This document shows, piece after piece, positions 51,970 through 60,796 of a DNA stretch of 64,000 nucleotides. Each line of letters begins with the position of its first letter. The stretch's first letter is position 1. The position numbers and the translations under genes are program-made. This DNA comes from Veillonellaceae bacterium SB90 (GTDB lineage: Bacteria > Bacillota > Negativicutes > Selenomonadales > Selenomonadaceae). Under the pieces are notes generated by a model. That model saw only the letters and a list, made by a program, of their open reading frames with translations, was not told the DNA's origin and ran no database searches. Location: the NCBI GenBank assembly GCA_902364065.1, contig CABJCJ010000012.1:10140-74139 (forward strand), read 5' to 3'.

Positions 51970-53256
51970 TTAGAGCACTTTGCCATCTTTCATGACGACC
52001 TTGCCATCCACGATGGTCATGACGGCCTTGCCCTTGAGCTTGCGGCCGACAAACGGGGAATGACTGCCTCTAGTATAGAACTTCTTGGCATCGACTGTCC
52101 AGTCGAGCTCGGGGTCGATGACCGTGACATCGGCATTGGCGCCGACGGAGATCGTGCCGGCATCGAGCTTGAAGGCCTTGGCCGGGCCCCACGTCATCTT
52201 CTCGATGATCGTCGGGATGTCGACCCTGCCCGTGTGGCAGAGGTCCGTGAAGAGCACGCCGACAGCCGTCTCCAGTCCCGGGAAACCGCTCGGTGCGTAG
52301 ATGTACTCGCGGTCCTTCTCTTCCTGTGCATGCGGGGAATGGTCCGTGACGATGGCATCGATCGTGCCGTCCTTGAGGCCCTCGACCATGGCATCGACAT
52401 CGCTCTGCGTGCGCAGCGGCGGATTCGTCTTCGTCGAGCTGTCGTAGAGGTTGACGCACTCATCCGTCATCGTCAGGTGATGCGGCGTAACCTCCGTCGT
52501 GACGCGCACGCCGCGCTTCTTGGCCTGGCGCACGAGATCGACGGAACGGCCCGAGCTGATGTGTGCGACGTGGACGCGCGCACCGGCGTACTCGGCGAGC
52601 AGGATATCGCGGGCGACGGCGATATCCTCGGCCACCGTCGGACGGCCCTTCATGCCGAGCATCGCGCTGCGATGGCCCTCGTTCATGACGCCATCCTCGA
52701 CGAGCGACGGCTCCTCCTCGTGATTGATGATGACTTTATCAAACGTGTGCAGATAATCGTAAGCATTCAAGAGGACCTTGGCCGTCGGGTCGAAATGCCC
52801 GTCGTCGGAGAACGCGACGGCGCCGGCTTCCACCATGTCGCCGAGCTCCGCGAGCTCCTGGCCCTTCTGCCCCTTCGTGACGGCGCCGATGATCCTGATG
52901 TGGACTTTCGCGACATCCTCGGCGCGCTTCTCGAGGCTGCGCACGATGGCAGCCGTATCGACAACCGGCTTCGTATTCGGCATTGTCGCCACCGTCGTGT
53001 AGCCGCCGGCCGCTGCCGCCTTCGAGCCCGACTCGAAATCTTCCTTGGCTTCCTGGCCAGGCTCACGGAAATGGACGTGCATGTCGATGAGGCCCGGCGT
53101 GACGAGCTTGCCCGTCACATCAAAGACCTCAGCACCCTCTGCCGTCAGGTCCTGGCCGATGGCCTTGATCTTGCCGTCCTCGATGAGGACATCGGCTACT
53201 GCATCGAACTGTTCTGCCGGATTGATGACCCGGCCGCCTTTGAGTATCAGTTTCAT
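51970..53256 (-). CDS. pyrC: Dihydroorotase
   Basis: The 428-residue amidohydrolase has the metal-binding DMHVHFREPGQEAKED, INHEEEP, VAHISSGRSVDL, and the catalytic aspartate in VTDHSPHA. This is the long class I form found with pyrB in Firmicutes. It closes carbamoyl-aspartate to dihydroorotate. The ATG overlaps the pyrB stop by four bases. Confidence 0.95.
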   Translation of the reverse strand: MKLILKGGRVINPAEQFDAVADVLIEDGKIKAIGQDLTAEGAEVFDVTGKLVTPGLIDMHVHFREPGQEAKEDFESGSKAAAAGGYTTVATMPNTKPVVDTAAIVRSLEKRAEDVAKVHIRIIGAVTKGQKGQELAELGDMVEAGAVAFSDDGHFDPTAKVLLNAYDYLHTFDKVIINHEEEPSLVEDGVMNEGHRSAMLGMKGRPTVAEDIAVARDILLAEYAGARVHVAHISSGRSVDLVRQAKKRGVRVTTEVTPHHLTMTDECVNLYDSSTKTNPPLRTQSDVDAMVEGLKDGTIDAIVTDHSPHAQEEKDREYIYAPSGFPGLETAVGVLFTDLCHTGRVDIPTIIEKMTWGPAKAFKLDAGTISVGANADVTVIDPELDWTVDAKKFYTRGSHSPFVGRKLKGKAVMTIVDGKVVMKDGKVL

Positions 53257-54200
53257 TCCTGTTTGCCTCCCGTCAGCGTCAAGGTAAAGAGTGCCATGCG
53301 GATTGCCACGCCATTCTGGACTTCCTCCTGAATCGCGGAGTTGTCGCCATAGGCAACGAACGGCGAGATTTCCCAGCCTTTATTCATCGGGCCCGGATGC
53401 AGGACGAGCACATCGTCCTTCGCGAGAGCCAGGCGCTCATTGTTGAGGCCGAAGATGCGGGCGTACTCGCGGGTCGTCGGGAAGAGGCCGCCCTTCATGC
53501 GCTCGAGCTGGATGCGCAGGACTTCGATGACATCGGCGTCCTTGATGGCATCCTCGATGCGCTCGTGCACGACGATGCCCGGCTCCTCGTAGAGGAAGCG
53601 CGGCAGGAGCGTCTTCGGTCCTGCGATGTGGACCTCCATGCCCATCGTGCGCATCGCATAAATATCGGAACGGGCCACGCGGCTGTGGAGCACATCACCG
53701 AGGATGGCGACCTTGAGTCCTGCCAGATGACCTTTGTGCTGCTCGATCGTGAAGAGATTCAAGAGGCCCTGCGACGGATGCGCATGGGCGCCGTCACCGG
53801 CGTTGAGGATGACCGGGCTCACGACGCGCGACGCATACTCCGCCGCACCCTCCGCCTTGTGGCGCATGACGATGGCATCGACGCCCATGGCCTCGATTGT
53901 GTAGAGCGTGTCGCGCAGGCTCTCGCCCTTGACGATGCTCGAGGAACCAGCCGTGATGTTGACGACATCGGCGCCGAGGTACTTGCCGGCGAGCTCGAAC
54001 GACGTGCGCGTGCGCGTGCTCGGCTCGTAGAACAGCGTTACAATGGATTTGCCGCGCAGCGTCGGCACTTTCTTGATGTCGCGGTGGATGATGTTCTTCA
54101 TTTCCTTGGCCGTCTCGAGTACGAGGCGGATCTCCTCGGCCGTGAAGTCTGCCAGGCCCAGAATGTTCTTGCCTCGCAAGGATACATTAGTCTTTCCCAA
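53253..54200 (-). CDS. pyrB: Aspartate carbamoyltransferase catalytic subunit
   Basis: The 315-residue protein has the carbamoyl-phosphate motif STRTRTSFE at about 61-69, HPSQGLLN and HPGPMNKG. It makes carbamoyl-aspartate, the first committed step. No pyrI follows. The start is taken as TTG (54198-54200), eight bases after AAGGAG. A GTG at 54209 overlaps the ribosome site itself and is unlikely. First gene of the pyr operon, behind an attenuator leader. Confidence 0.94.
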   Translation of the reverse strand: MGKTNVSLRGKNILGLADFTAEEIRLVLETAKEMKNIIHRDIKKVPTLRGKSIVTLFYEPSTRTRTSFELAGKYLGADVVNITAGSSSIVKGESLRDTLYTIEAMGVDAIVMRHKAEGAAEYASRVVSPVILNAGDGAHAHPSQGLLNLFTIEQHKGHLAGLKVAILGDVLHSRVARSDIYAMRTMGMEVHIAGPKTLLPRFLYEEPGIVVHERIEDAIKDADVIEVLRIQLERMKGGLFPTTREYARIFGLNNERLALAKDDVLVLHPGPMNKGWEISPFVAYGDNSAIQEEVQNGVAIRMALFTLTLTGGKQE

Positions 54201-54250
54201 GTCAATCACTCCTTAACTTTCACAGATCCATTGTCTTTTCAGCCACCTAT

Positions 54251-54297
54251 AAGAAAAGGGCTTTCCTATGCGACTGCATAAGAAAGCCCCTGGCTTT
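54251..54297 (-). promoter_or_regulatory. pyr operon attenuator: terminator and overlapping alternative hairpin
   Basis: On the minus strand GGGCTTTC (54282-54289) pairs with GAAAGCCC (54258-54265), with TATGC/GCATA inside, followed by TTTTCTT: an intrinsic terminator about 50 bases before pyrB. The same 5' arm can instead pair with AAAGCC just upstream (54292-54297) to form a hairpin at 54283-54297. The two structures are mutually exclusive, as in attenuation. A 5' hairpin GGCAG/CTGCC (54380-54396) lies at the start of the leader. I see no convincing PyrR consensus. Confidence 0.75.
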
Positions 54298-54408
54298 ACG
54301 TAAACTTATGACGTTACTCTATTGGCTCCCTTTATACGCATCGCGGTACGCATCTTAAAAAGGCAATGATTCTCTTTTGGGCAGCTCTCGTCTGCCTTGT
54401 TGTACCTC

Positions 54409-54437
54409 ATTATATCGTAAAACCTTCCCATGTGCAA
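54409..54437 (-). promoter_or_regulatory. pyr operon promoter
   Basis: TTGCAC (54432-54437), 17-bp spacer, TATAAT (54409-54414) on the minus strand. Transcription should start near 54402, giving a leader of about 200 bases. Two direct repeats TACGCATC (54335-54342 and 54347-54354, plus strand) lie in the leader. Confidence 0.85.
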
Positions 54438-54493
54438 GCGCCTGACGCCGCGGATTTCTCCGGCAAAAACGAAATGCGTCTGCTGCGTTGGCC

Positions 54494-56107
54494 TCAGATG
54501 TTGAACGGCATGAAGAGCTTGCGCAGATAGTTGCGTCCCTTCGTCATGACCTTGATGACAGGCTCCATCGCCTTCGGCTGGCGGATGACAAGCTGCAGGA
54601 CCTTGCGGCGCAGCTGACGGTAATCGGCATCGAAATCCGAGAGGACTTCCTCCATCTCCTTCTCCACCGAAACCGACGGGATGTTCGACTGGATGATCTC
54701 CGACGCGCGCCCCGTGATCTTGGCGAGATCACCACGGAACGGGATGTACACCTCGATGCCGAGCTCCTTCTGGATGCGTCCCTTGAGTGCTTCCTGCGCC
54801 GGCGCCTCGCCGTGGACGATGAAGATCTTCGCGGGCTTTGGCGACTGGATATGGCTGAGCCAGTCCATGATCTGATTGGCATCGGCATGCGCCGAGAAGC
54901 CGTCGAGCATCTTGATCTGTGCCTTGACGGCGATTTCCTCACCGAGCACGCGCACGCGCTTGATGCCGTCAACGAGCCGGCGGCCAAGGCTCCCTTCCGC
55001 CTGATAGCCGACGAAGAGGATCGTCGACTCCGGGCGCCAGAGATTGTGCTTGAGATGATGCAGGATACGGCCGGCATCCGCCATGCCCGAAGCCGAGAGG
55101 ATGATGGCCGAGCCTTCCGAGCTGTTGAGCGCGCGGGATTCCTCGGCCGTCTCACAGATGCGGACCTGCGGGAACGTCGGGATCTTGCCGCTCGTCAGGA
55201 ACGGCTTGATGGATGTCTCATCGAAATCCTGGAAATTCTTGAGGAAGACACGCGTCGCGGCGATGGCCAGCGGGCTGTCAAGGATGATCGGGATATCGGG
55301 GTCAAGCCTGCCCTCTTTGCTGAGCCGGTAGAAATAATAGAGCAGCGTCTGCGTGCGGCCGACGGCGAACGACGGGATGATGAGGTTGCCGCCGCGGTCC
55401 ATCGTGTCGTTGATGATCTCGAGCAGCGCGCTCTCCTTGTCGTAGATCTGGTGCAGTCGGTCGCCGTACGTCGACTCGACGAGCACGAAATCGGCGCCGT
55501 CGACGTAGGTCGGATCCTTGATGATCGGCTGATTCGGCTGGCCGAGGTCGCCGGAGAAGACAATCTTCGTGTCCTTCCCGTCCTCGTGGACGAAGACCTC
55601 GAGAAGTGCCGAGCCAAGGATGTGGCCGGCATCGCGGAAAATGACGCTCAGGTGTTCGGAAAGTTTGAGCTCCTGGTTGTACGGCACGGCCGTGAAGCGC
55701 TTGAGGGCTTCGGCCGCATCGTCAAGATCGTAGAGCGGCTGGATGGGTTCATCGCCGCGGCGGCGTCCCTTGCGGTTCTGGAGCTCGGCATCCGATTCCT
55801 GGATGTGCGCGGAATCCGGCAGCATGATCTGCGCGAGATCACACGTCGATTTCGTCGCGTAGACCATGCCCTTGAAGCCTTCGTGCACGAGCTTCGGCAC
55901 GAGGCCGCAGTGGTCGACGTGCGCATGCGTCAGCAGCACGCCGTCAATATCGCCAGGATTGAATGAGAATCCCTCGTAATTGAGCTCACGGATGCGCTTG
56001 GAGCCCTGGAACATACCGCAGTCGATGAGGTACCGGTCTTCTCCCGTTTCAAGCAGATAGCAGGAGCCCGTAACCGTATGGGCAGCGCCCAAGAATTCGA
56101 GTCTCAT
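54494..56107 (-). CDS. Beta-CASP metallo-beta-lactamase ribonuclease family protein (CPSF/YSH1-like)
   Basis: The 537-residue protein has the metallo-beta-lactamase motif THAHVDHCG at 60-68, GDLGQ, and the beta-CASP region with ILSASGMADAGRILHHLKH and VHGEAP near 425. A C-terminal extension of about 80 residues follows. Bacterial members of this group are RNA-processing nucleases related to archaeal CPSF; they are distinct from RNase J. The ATG at 56107 lies eight bases after GGAGG. Confidence 0.88.
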   Translation of the reverse strand: MRLEFLGAAHTVTGSCYLLETGEDRYLIDCGMFQGSKRIRELNYEGFSFNPGDIDGVLLTHAHVDHCGLVPKLVHEGFKGMVYATKSTCDLAQIMLPDSAHIQESDAELQNRKGRRRGDEPIQPLYDLDDAAEALKRFTAVPYNQELKLSEHLSVIFRDAGHILGSALLEVFVHEDGKDTKIVFSGDLGQPNQPIIKDPTYVDGADFVLVESTYGDRLHQIYDKESALLEIINDTMDRGGNLIIPSFAVGRTQTLLYYFYRLSKEGRLDPDIPIILDSPLAIAATRVFLKNFQDFDETSIKPFLTSGKIPTFPQVRICETAEESRALNSSEGSAIILSASGMADAGRILHHLKHNLWRPESTILFVGYQAEGSLGRRLVDGIKRVRVLGEEIAVKAQIKMLDGFSAHADANQIMDWLSHIQSPKPAKIFIVHGEAPAQEALKGRIQKELGIEVYIPFRGDLAKITGRASEIIQSNIPSVSVEKEMEEVLSDFDADYRQLRRKVLQLVIRQPKAMEPVIKVMTKGRNYLRKLFMPFNI

Positions 56108-56213
56108 ATGCAATACCTCCTTTTTACTTCCATTTATATAGGTAATATTCTGACTCTTGCTGCTGGAATCCTCTTTTTTCTTTGCGATTTTCTTTTTTTA
56201 TGATTTCTTGTTC

Positions 56214-56253
56214 AAAAAAAACTCCTGTGCATGGAAATTCCACGTACAGGAGT
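56214..56253 (-). terminator. murB terminator
   Basis: ACTCCTGT (56221-56228) pairs with ACAGGAGT (56246-56253), extended by CGTGG/CCATG-type inner pairing. On the minus strand a run of seven or more T follows. Confidence 0.92.
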
Positions 56254-56269
56254 CTTGACTGACGATATG

Positions 56270-57184
56270 TTATTCCTCGCCGATGATGCGGACCTCGGGA
56301 TGAAGCTCGACACCATGTGCGGCAAAGACGCGTTTCTGAACCTCATGGATGACGCCGAGCACATCGGCCGCCGTCGCATTGTCCACGTTGACGACGAAGC
56401 CTGCATGCTTCGTCGAAACCTCAGCCCCGCCGACGCGCAGGCCCTTGAGGCCCGTCTGGTCGATGAGCGTGCCGGCAAAATAGCCTTTCGGCCGCTTGAA
56501 CGTACTGCCGGCACTCGGCATCTCGAGCGGCTGCTTGCTCTCGCGGCGCTGCGTAAAGTCCGCGATCTTCTCGTCGATGGCTTTCTTGTCCCCCGGCTGC
56601 AGCAGGAGTTCCACCTCGCAGATGGCCTCGCCGTTGTCCTGGAAGGCGCTGTGCCGGTAGCCGAGTTCGAGCTCCTCGCGGCTGTAGGTTTGGAGCTTGC
56701 CCGCGCGGTCAACCGTGCGCACGGCATACGCGACGTTCTTCATCTCGCCGTCATAGGCACCGGCATTCATGAAGATGGCGCCGCCGATGCTGCCCGGGAT
56801 GCCGCAGGCGAACTCAAGTCCCGTGAGGGCGTTGCGCGCGGCAACCTCTGACACATCCTTGAGCAGCGCGCCGGCGCCCGCGATGATCTTCGTATCCTCG
56901 CAGCGGATGTAAGCCATCGGACGCGCGAACTTGACGACGACGCCGCGGATGCCCTTGTCGCGCACGAGCACATTCGAGCCGTTGCCGAGGATCGTCAGCG
57001 GCAGCTGGTACTTCTTGACGAGCGCGAGCACCTTCTCCGTCTCCTCGAGTGAAGCCGGGAAGATCAGGCAGTCCGCCGGGCCGCCAATCTTGAACGTCGT
57101 ATGGAGTTTCATCGGTTCATCAAGGCGGAAGCGATTGGCCTCGAGGAAGCCCTGGCATTCCGTCACAAAAGCTTTATCAATCAT
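56270..57184 (-). CDS. murB: UDP-N-acetylenolpyruvoylglucosamine reductase
   Basis: The FAD enzyme has TTFKIGGPADCL, LGNGSNVLVRDKG, CGIPGSIGGAIFMNAGAY and GSTFKRPKG with the catalytic serine; it ends with HPEVRIIG. It reduces UDP-GlcNAc-enolpyruvate to UDP-MurNAc. It is the short type II form lacking the extra loop domain. The start is taken at ATG 57184, eleven bases after AGGA; a TTG one codon earlier is closer to that site and also possible. It follows trmL closely. Confidence 0.94.
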   Translation of the reverse strand: MIDKAFVTECQGFLEANRFRLDEPMKLHTTFKIGGPADCLIFPASLEETEKVLALVKKYQLPLTILGNGSNVLVRDKGIRGVVVKFARPMAYIRCEDTKIIAGAGALLKDVSEVAARNALTGLEFACGIPGSIGGAIFMNAGAYDGEMKNVAYAVRTVDRAGKLQTYSREELELGYRHSAFQDNGEAICEVELLLQPGDKKAIDEKIADFTQRRESKQPLEMPSAGSTFKRPKGYFAGTLIDQTGLKGLRVGGAEVSTKHAGFVVNVDNATAADVLGVIHEVQKRVFAAHGVELHPEVRIIGEE

Positions 57185-57220
57185 CAAGCAGTCATTCCTA
57201 TCCATTTTATATATACAGGA

Positions 57221-57703
57221 TCAAATATGCAGTCCCGGACCCGCTTCCGCCAAGTTGGCGAAGTCGAGCTGGCGCATTGCCTCATAGGCCACGATGGCTA
57301 CGGAATTCGAGAGGTTCAGCGAGCGCGCTTCCGAGATCATCGGGATGCGCACGCAGTGATCCCAGTTCTCCTTGAGCAGCGTCTCGGGGATACCGGCCGT
57401 TTCCTTGCCAAACACCAGCATATCGTCCATCGTGTACGAAACCTCGGTGTACGAACGCGGCGCCTTCGTCGAACAGAAGTAGAAGTTGTGTCCGGCGTAC
57501 ATGGCTGCGACCTCGGCAAAGTTCTCGTGGTAATGCACCTTGACGAGATGCCAGTAGTCGAGGCCGGCGCGCTTGAGGTACTTGTCATCCGTCGAGAAGC
57601 CCAGCGGCTTGACGAGATGAAGCTCGATGCCCGTCGCAGCACAAAGGCGGGCGATGTTCCCCGTATTGCCGGGGATCTCAGGTTCTATCAGTACAATATG
57701 CAA
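57221..57703 (-). CDS. trmL: tRNA (cytidine/uridine-2'-O-)-methyltransferase TrmL
   Basis: The 160-residue SPOUT protein starts MHIVLIEPEIPGNTGNIARLC and ends with the knot region MISEARSLNLSNSVAIVAYEAMRQ, matching TrmL. It methylates the wobble base ribose (position 34) of leucine tRNAs. It is cotranscribed with murB. Confidence 0.93.
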   Translation of the reverse strand: MHIVLIEPEIPGNTGNIARLCAATGIELHLVKPLGFSTDDKYLKRAGLDYWHLVKVHYHENFAEVAAMYAGHNFYFCSTKAPRSYTEVSYTMDDMLVFGKETAGIPETLLKENWDHCVRIPMISEARSLNLSNSVAIVAYEAMRQLDFANLAEAGPGLHI

Positions 57704-57820
57704 TGGTTCCTACACCTCGTATCCATCTTTTTGTGACCTACTCATTATAGCGAATGTCGCTTGAAAATACAAGGCCGTCCGTAAAAACCGGTCCAGCGAT
57801 TCCTTTATTTCAGGTACCGG

Positions 57821-58546
57821 TCAAGCACCATCATGCGACTGCCAGATGGTGTGCGTCAAAAGATCCATGCAGGACACGCGTCCCTTCTTAAGAAAACTGC
57901 CTGTATCCATGAGGATAACGTGTTGCCGGCAAAGGATCTGCGGCACGGGCGGGTAGCCGATGAGCTGCACGGGCGTATGCCCCATCACGAGCACAGCGTC
58001 GCCCGTATAGAGCTCCGGCTTCGCAGCCAGCACGCGCGACCAGAGCAGGTCATCCTTCTTCTGCTCATCGAGCGGAATTTGCGGGTCGATGCTGGCATGC
58101 GAAAAGAAATACGTCTGTCCCTTCCACTCTTTCCGGCAGGAAAGCGGCATCCGGCGGATGGCGGCGAGCCAGGCCCGGTGGAAAGCCAGCGGGTCTTCCT
58201 GCGCCTGAATCTCCCCATACGTCTCATAGCCGCCGTTATCCTCCCAGAGCAGCTGCGCACTGCACGCAGACATATCGTACGTCATGGCGCCGCCAAGATC
58301 GGATTCCGTCTGTGCGGCGCCGTCCGCGTACATCGCTTCGTGATTCCCGCGCAAAAACGTCATGCCCGGCTGCCCCTCGTGTGCCATGACCCACTTCATC
58401 ATCGGCGCGTTCTGCTTCCCGCGGTCGGTATAATCGCCGAGGAAGACGATCTCATCCTCCTGCGGCCGGAACTGCACGGCCTCCCATACCTCCTGAAACC
58501 GGTCGAATCTGCCATGAATATCCCCCATAGCCAGCAAGCGTTTCAT
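57821..58546 (-). CDS. Serine/threonine-type metallophosphatase (PPP-like)
   Basis: The 241-residue protein has the calcineurin-fold motifs MGDIHGRFDRF, LGDYTDRG, LRGNHEAM, a metal histidine in FSHASIDP and MGHTPVQ. It resembles bacterial PrpA/ApaH-like phosphatases acting on phosphoproteins or dinucleotides. GAGGGGG precedes the ATG. Confidence 0.86.
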   Translation of the reverse strand: MKRLLAMGDIHGRFDRFQEVWEAVQFRPQEDEIVFLGDYTDRGKQNAPMMKWVMAHEGQPGMTFLRGNHEAMYADGAAQTESDLGGAMTYDMSACSAQLLWEDNGGYETYGEIQAQEDPLAFHRAWLAAIRRMPLSCRKEWKGQTYFFSHASIDPQIPLDEQKKDDLLWSRVLAAKPELYTGDAVLVMGHTPVQLIGYPPVPQILCRQHVILMDTGSFLKKGRVSCMDLLTHTIWQSHDGA

Positions 58547-58566
58547 CAGACATCACCCCCTCGCGA

Positions 58567-58600
58567 GAAAAGGGCTTGCCGGAGAGTGCCAGACAAGCCC
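58567..58600 (-). terminator. Terminator after the small basic gene and cas operon
   Basis: GGGCTTG (58572-58578) pairs with CAAGCCC (58594-58600); on the minus strand TTTTC follows. It is the first clear terminator downstream of the csm/cas6 genes. Confidence 0.8.
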
Positions 58601-58605
58601 TGTGT

Positions 58606-58806
58606 TCACTTAAACAAATCCAGGATACTGAACGTTGTTTTCTTGTAAATCTTGTTCTTGATGGCCCGTTCCGGATCTTTGAGGAGCCCCATGCCCTTCC
58701 GTCCATACCCCGGGATCAGGGCGCGCTTGACCGCGCGTTTCGCCCGCCCCGTCGTCCTGGCCTTGACCATCTTGCTGAGTGACGGTGTCTGCATACCGAT
58801 TTTCAT
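58606..58806 (-). CDS. Small basic protein of unknown function
   Basis: The 66-residue protein is strongly basic (many Lys/Arg), with TPSLSKMVKARTTGRAKRAVKR and a GYGRKGMG turn, ending KTTFSILDLFK. I recall similar short proteins scattered in Firmicutes with no assigned role. The start at 58806 follows GAGGAGG; the frame is open eleven codons further. It lies 41 bases after cas6 on the same strand with no terminator between, so it may be read with the cas operon. Confidence 0.7.
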   Translation of the reverse strand: MKIGMQTPSLSKMVKARTTGRAKRAVKRALIPGYGRKGMGLLKDPERAIKNKIYKKTTFSILDLFK

Positions 58807-58847
58807 AGTGCATTCCTCCTCGCGTACAGCTTTTCTCATATATGATT

Positions 58848-59597
58848 TTATTCCAGTAAAGCCGTCTGGACTGCCCCCATGCCCAAAGCGGTCTTAATGC
58901 CGACTCCTGCAAAGGGAGCAAAAATCGTCAGTAATGTCAGGATGCGGCAAATCGCATCCGTGCCGCCAAAACGCAGCGTCACATTGCCTTGAAAACCTGT
59001 AATGCGCTGACGCTCCAGCGAAAAAACTGCCGAATGCAGCTGGTAGCGTACAATAGCCGCTTGTGCCGTCAATTTTTCGACCAGATTATCTTCTTCCAGA
59101 CGGATATGCGGGCAAAGGGCATTCCAGCGCATCAATAAACTTTGCAGAATGAGCCGGACATCCGGGAACAGGACATATCGCCCATCCCGCTTAAAGCTTG
59201 TCGGCGACAAAAAGGAGAACATGGCACCATGCGGAACGGTTTCAGCACAAAATGCTATATCCGCCAAGTCATCAAACGAGCACGCTTGGACGCAGCAAAT
59301 CTCGCCAAGATGAACGTCATATCCCTTTTGATGCAAAGCAATTGCACCGCCTTCCTCCAAGCCGAAGAGCAGGGCTTGTGCGACGTGGTCCGACATGGTC
59401 CCCAGCCGCCAGATTGGCCCTTTATCCCGGTCAAAAAAAACGCACTGACTATAGGGCCGCAAGCTTTCCTGATGGAGCCTCCCGGCCAGCTCCGACGGCA
59501 AACGCTCCATCAATGCTCCATGAAAAACAGACCCCATTGAAGGATGAATGCGTTCTCCTTTCGGCAGGAACAATGGTATCTCAAACAATCTCAGCAT
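58848..59597 (-). CDS. cas6: CRISPR repeat endoribonuclease Cas6
   Basis: The 249-residue RAMP protein has an N-terminal ferredoxin-like fold with GSVFHGALMERL (candidate catalytic His26) and the C-terminal glycine-rich signature GVGIKTALGMGAV. It cuts pre-crRNA within repeats. The ATG at 59597 is eight bases after GAGGAG and lies inside the end of csm5 (7-base overlap). The open frame to 59636 is out of frame with csm5 coding and has no better site. Confidence 0.88.
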   Translation of the reverse strand: MLRLFEIPLFLPKGERIHPSMGSVFHGALMERLPSELAGRLHQESLRPYSQCVFFDRDKGPIWRLGTMSDHVAQALLFGLEEGGAIALHQKGYDVHLGEICCVQACSFDDLADIAFCAETVPHGAMFSFLSPTSFKRDGRYVLFPDVRLILQSLLMRWNALCPHIRLEEDNLVEKLTAQAAIVRYQLHSAVFSLERQRITGFQGNVTLRFGGTDAICRILTLLTIFAPFAGVGIKTALGMGAVQTALLE

Positions 59598-60784
59598 CCT
59601 GTCATCTCCTCGAACCGGCAGAGTCCCAATATCCATGTTTTCTGTCCTGCTTTCGCTACTTTGAGTGTCCGTGGCGACATAAACTTATCCAGCTTGACAT
59701 GGTTATGCATGGGCTTACGGCTGCGGGAAAACGCCATATCCAGATAATGAGAAATAAACCGTTTCGCTTCCCTTTCGTCTGGAGCCAGCGCACGTACCAA
59801 TGTCTTGCTCAAAAAGCCAGTCCCCCCGCCCAGCAAAACATCTGCCATCTCTGCTTCACAGAAGATATTCGCGTTCACATGACCAAAAACCTTCTTTTCT
59901 GCCAGCAGCGTATCCTGCGTATAAGCGTGCAAGGTATGCATGAGTTCCTCAAGCGAAGAAATTCCAATCGTCTGCAGCATGGGAAAATCTGCCGTAATCG
60001 AAACATGCAGTTTCGTCCCCGCCGGGATACACTCACGGAAAATCGGCAGGAATTTCTCTTTAGGCTGAGGATAACCTGCCTGCATGGACTCATCTATTTT
60101 CTGCAGGATGATGGTTTTCTTGGCATCCGTTGAAGCGTCGCTGATGCGCAAGCCACGCAAGGCAGAATTCACCGCATCATGCGCAGTATGCGTTACATCC
60201 AAGGCATGCAGAATCTGCTGCTCCAGCAGGCGAATTTCATCGCCGATTTTCCGTTTGGTATAACGAGGATTTTCAAAATCAAGCGAGCGCAGCTGCCCCC
60301 ATATCCCGGCAAAATGCGCTGGATGCTGCTCGATTGCCTGCCAGAGGATTGCCGTACGCAAGGCCCCCTTGATGGTGCTGCCAGGAATATATAGGCGTCC
60401 ATCCGGCAGCATTACCTGCTGGGCAATATCATTGAGGTGATTTTTTCCATTGATGATTTTATCTTTGGCCACAGTCACACGACGTTTGGATAATGCGCGA
60501 ATTTCTTCTGCCGCAACACCATGACAAAACAGCCAGTCCCAGAGGTATTGTCCGCGGAAATTTCCCTTGCCCGCCAATGCCCGTGCCGTGATGTTTATGT
60601 ACTCTGCAAAATCATCCATGAGTCCTTTTTCATACAGAAAGGCAATCCATTTCTTTTCGTCCAGAAATAGAACTTGCTGCTGATGGTCATCATAAACATA
60701 TTCATATGCTTTGAGCGTTATTCCATTCCCGATATGAACGGGCGCCATACATGTGAGTTCATATTCTTTCCGCACAAGATTCAC
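59591..60784 (-). CDS. csm5: Type III-A effector subunit Csm5
   Basis: The 397-residue RAMP protein starts with YELTCMAPVHIGNG and has the glycine-rich PGSTIKGALRTAIL loop and VLLGGGTGF. Csm5 caps the 3' end of crRNA in the Csm complex. Start is GTG (60782-60784) after GAGGTGA. Confidence 0.88.
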   Translation of the reverse strand: MNLVRKEYELTCMAPVHIGNGITLKAYEYVYDDHQQQVLFLDEKKWIAFLYEKGLMDDFAEYINITARALAGKGNFRGQYLWDWLFCHGVAAEEIRALSKRRVTVAKDKIINGKNHLNDIAQQVMLPDGRLYIPGSTIKGALRTAILWQAIEQHPAHFAGIWGQLRSLDFENPRYTKRKIGDEIRLLEQQILHALDVTHTAHDAVNSALRGLRISDASTDAKKTIILQKIDESMQAGYPQPKEKFLPIFRECIPAGTKLHVSITADFPMLQTIGISSLEELMHTLHAYTQDTLLAEKKVFGHVNANIFCEAEMADVLLGGGTGFLSKTLVRALAPDEREAKRFISHYLDMAFSRSRKPMHNHVKLDKFMSPRTLKVAKAGQKTWILGLCRFEEMTGC

Positions 60785-60796
60785 GTTCTCACCTCA

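Noticed and set aside
54305..54410. Possible leader peptide of about 35 codons before the pyr attenuator
   Set aside because: Its ATG overlaps the -10 box and precedes the transcription start; internal ATG codons lack ribosome sites.
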